Positions 62,801 through 64,000 of a stretch of 64,000 nt of DNA are shown here, piece after piece (positions within the stretch are counted from its first letter, which is position 1; the number at the start of each line of letters is the position of its first letter). Source of the DNA: Phorcus lineatus. Its lineage: Eukaryota; Mollusca; Gastropoda; Trochida; Trochidae. Location: contig OV121090.1 in assembly GCA_921293015.1 (NCBI GenBank), forward strand, positions 20,598,304 through 20,662,303. The letters are read 5' to 3'. Below the pieces are notes generated by a model. The model did not search any database. It was not told the origin of the DNA and saw nothing but the letters and a program-made list of their open reading frames with translations. Position numbers and translations under genes: made by a program.

Positions 62801-63679
62801 AGATGTTGTTAGTTCAAGTATCAAGGTCAATTTATTTTTTATCAACAGAAATAGGCCTATAACAGACAATTATTATCATTTGCCATATTGAGTCATTTAC
62901 TGCATTTGGAAATTGTGCCATAAACTACATCTGAAAATTCAGGAGGAATGTCAAACACTATTTTTTACAACAGTTGTTACTGATTAATTTGAAATGGCAG
63001 TTTGTTTACGAGGACTCAACGCAAGGATCAACAATTCTTTAGCGCGTCATTGACAACCACTGACAACAGCTGAAATTTCTCTCATCCGATTTAGGTCATG
63101 TTTGTTATACTCACGCATGAAACCTAAAACCGTTGTCATTTTCGCTGAGAGATGAATTTTGCTCAACTGCTTTCAAGCTCAACAACAAGCGTCTGAATGA
63201 TTTGGAAAGTAACCGGTAACGGTTTTTAACTAGCGTCCGGCACGTGTCGAAACAAGAACTCGAGCGCGACAAGTCAAGCGTAACCACGAGATTCTCGCCG
63301 TGGTTTCGCACTTCCGGTTTACTTAATCAAAACATTTACTTCAAGAGGCAATCGATTAACGTAATTATAGTTTGGGTTAATTCCGATAATATTTTAATAC
63401 ACCGTATTAATGTAATTAACACTTATTTCGAAATGAGCGTTGCTGGCGAGACCAAAGCAGAGCTAAACAGGCACTTGGCGACTCGTTCGCTTTCGCCTGA
63501 AGTGTTTGAAATGTCTTTTAAATGATTTTTGACTGGGATGAAGACATAAAATTCATATTTGTAATGGGTTAAAGAAACCAAATTTCTCTTATTCCAAGAA
63601 TATTTTATGTAGAGATGCGACATTGTATGCTGAATGATCTAGTTTGCTTACCGGGGTTGGTATTTGAACTCGACGCCAT
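59855..63679 (-). CDS. ARL2BP: ARL2BP (binder of ARL2, BART)
   Basis: Exons 63652-63679, 62292-62355, 62117-62178, 61743-61849, 61193-61278, 60637-60733 and 59855-59977 join in phase to 188 residues; human ARL2BP has 163. The start MASSSNTNP is spliced to DEQEPMDFQGLDF. The BART domain is very conserved: DMTIGHIEDIIMEDEFQLLQ, FLEKYYKEFEDTEENK, IEKYLTDELTRRMPEF, EMLLTFSDFLAFKEMFLDYR, then DLSDGLTVKPVSGDLSL. The protein binds GTP-loaded ARL2 and ARL3 and acts at mitochondria, centrosome and cilium base in vertebrates (family knowledge). The extra length is at the N-terminus and in the low-complexity end (GASFSLSGQSMHEPQ). A second in-frame Met (MDFQG) could also start translation. A CCGGAAGT box lies just before the start codon. 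Confidence 0.95.
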
Positions 63680-63690
63680 GTTGGCCGTCA

Positions 63691-63698
63691 CCGGAAGT
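63691..63698. promoter_or_regulatory. ETS-like CCGGAAGT box at the ARL2BP start
   Basis: Exact CCGGAAGT, 12 bp upstream of the ARL2BP ATG on the minus strand, next to AACATGGCG (YY1-like context). Typical of a housekeeping promoter. A further ACTTCCGG occurs at 63310-63317, inside intron 1. Confidence 0.45.
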
Positions 63699-63889
63699 GT
63701 ATTTTACGATTTTTTTCTCACTTCGCATTATGATGATAAAGGATTGGCAAGAAAATGAAAAATATTGCTAAAGTCGATGATATGACAAAATAATTCTATT
63801 CTGTACAATAAATAAATTATTTGCTTACGGGGGAAGAATTACTCAATTTGACGAACAAAAATATAGAATTTTCTCTCCGATACTGTGAA

Positions 63890-63961
63890 GCGTCGGTGGT
63901 GTAACGGTCAGCATGGTTGCCTTCCAAGCAGTCGATCCGGGTTCGATTCCCGGCCGACGCA
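63890..63961 (+). tRNA. tRNA-Gly(TCC)
   Basis: 72 nt. The acceptor stem GCGTCGG pairs with CCGACGC, with A as discriminator at 63961. The anticodon loop CTTCCAA is at 63921-63927 with TCC at 63923-63925. B box GGTTCGATTCC is at 63940-63950. The sequence is close to human tRNA-Gly-TCC. Followed by a TTTT run, a pol III stop. Complete, no intron. It lies 210 bp beyond the ARL2BP start, divergent from it. Confidence 0.96.
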
Positions 63962-64000
63962 TGTTTTGTTAAATTTTTAAGCTTATTTTTACTATTGTAA

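Noticed and set aside
63111-63525. Open frames around 63111-63525 as extra ARL2BP exons or an antisense gene
   Set aside because: ARL2BP exon 1 at 63652-63679 fits phase and N-terminus; these frames have no similarity and lie in intron 1.
1-64000. A novel multi-gene system (defence, biosynthetic or viral cluster)
   Set aside because: All recognised genes are conserved single-copy animal genes with unrelated roles; no cluster of unknown genes or viral structural genes was found.
1-64000. CRISPR arrays or bacterial operon signals
   Set aside because: The repeats seen are transposons, tandem duplications and microsatellites; all genes have introns.

Overview
The window is ordinary protein-coding DNA of an invertebrate animal. 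It is AT-rich, its genes are cut into many short GT-AG exons by long introns, and it carries many small transposons. A tRNA-derived SINE ending in a CTCA-type repeat, and the mix of small hAT-like and TTAA-flanked elements, suggest a lophotrochozoan, most likely a mollusc. That placement is inference; no single marker in the window proves it. Nothing bacterial is present, and I found no gene cluster that looks like an undescribed defence or metabolic system.

Layout. (1) Positions 1-26772, minus strand: an ATP9A/ATP9B-type P4-ATPase. Nineteen exons join in frame to 826 codons. The C-terminal part runs off the left edge and a first exon lies 13.4 kb upstream of the second. (2) 27838-34134, plus strand, head to head with ATP9: an unrecognised protein of about 279 residues with a CAP-Gly microtubule-binding domain. 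(3) 40099-42851, minus strand: the orthologue of human C1orf109/AIRIM. (4) 46978-53884, plus strand, head to head with AIRIM: borealin (CDCA8), a chromosomal passenger protein. (5) 59855-63679, minus strand: ARL2BP. (6) 63890-63961, plus strand: a tRNA-Gly(TCC) gene.

The genes do not form a pathway. The clearest structural point is that AIRIM and CDCA8 are also divergent neighbours in human (1p34.3), so this head-to-head pair looks like very old microsynteny. ATP9 and the CAP-Gly gene are a second divergent pair about 1 kb apart, with ETS-like CCGGAAGT boxes between them. The ARL2BP start has the same box.

The rest is introns and intergenic DNA with datable repeats: a Ginger-like DNA transposon with 183-bp inverted ends, a perfect 65-bp snap-back palindrome, TTAA-flanked MITEs (one broken by a TAA-flanked element), hAT-like MITEs with 8-bp target duplications (one nested inside a relative), a LINE 3' end inside a hAT-like element, SINEs with intact target duplications, two partial-exon tandem duplications within ATP9, and a 120-bp tandem array that begins in the last codons of borealin.
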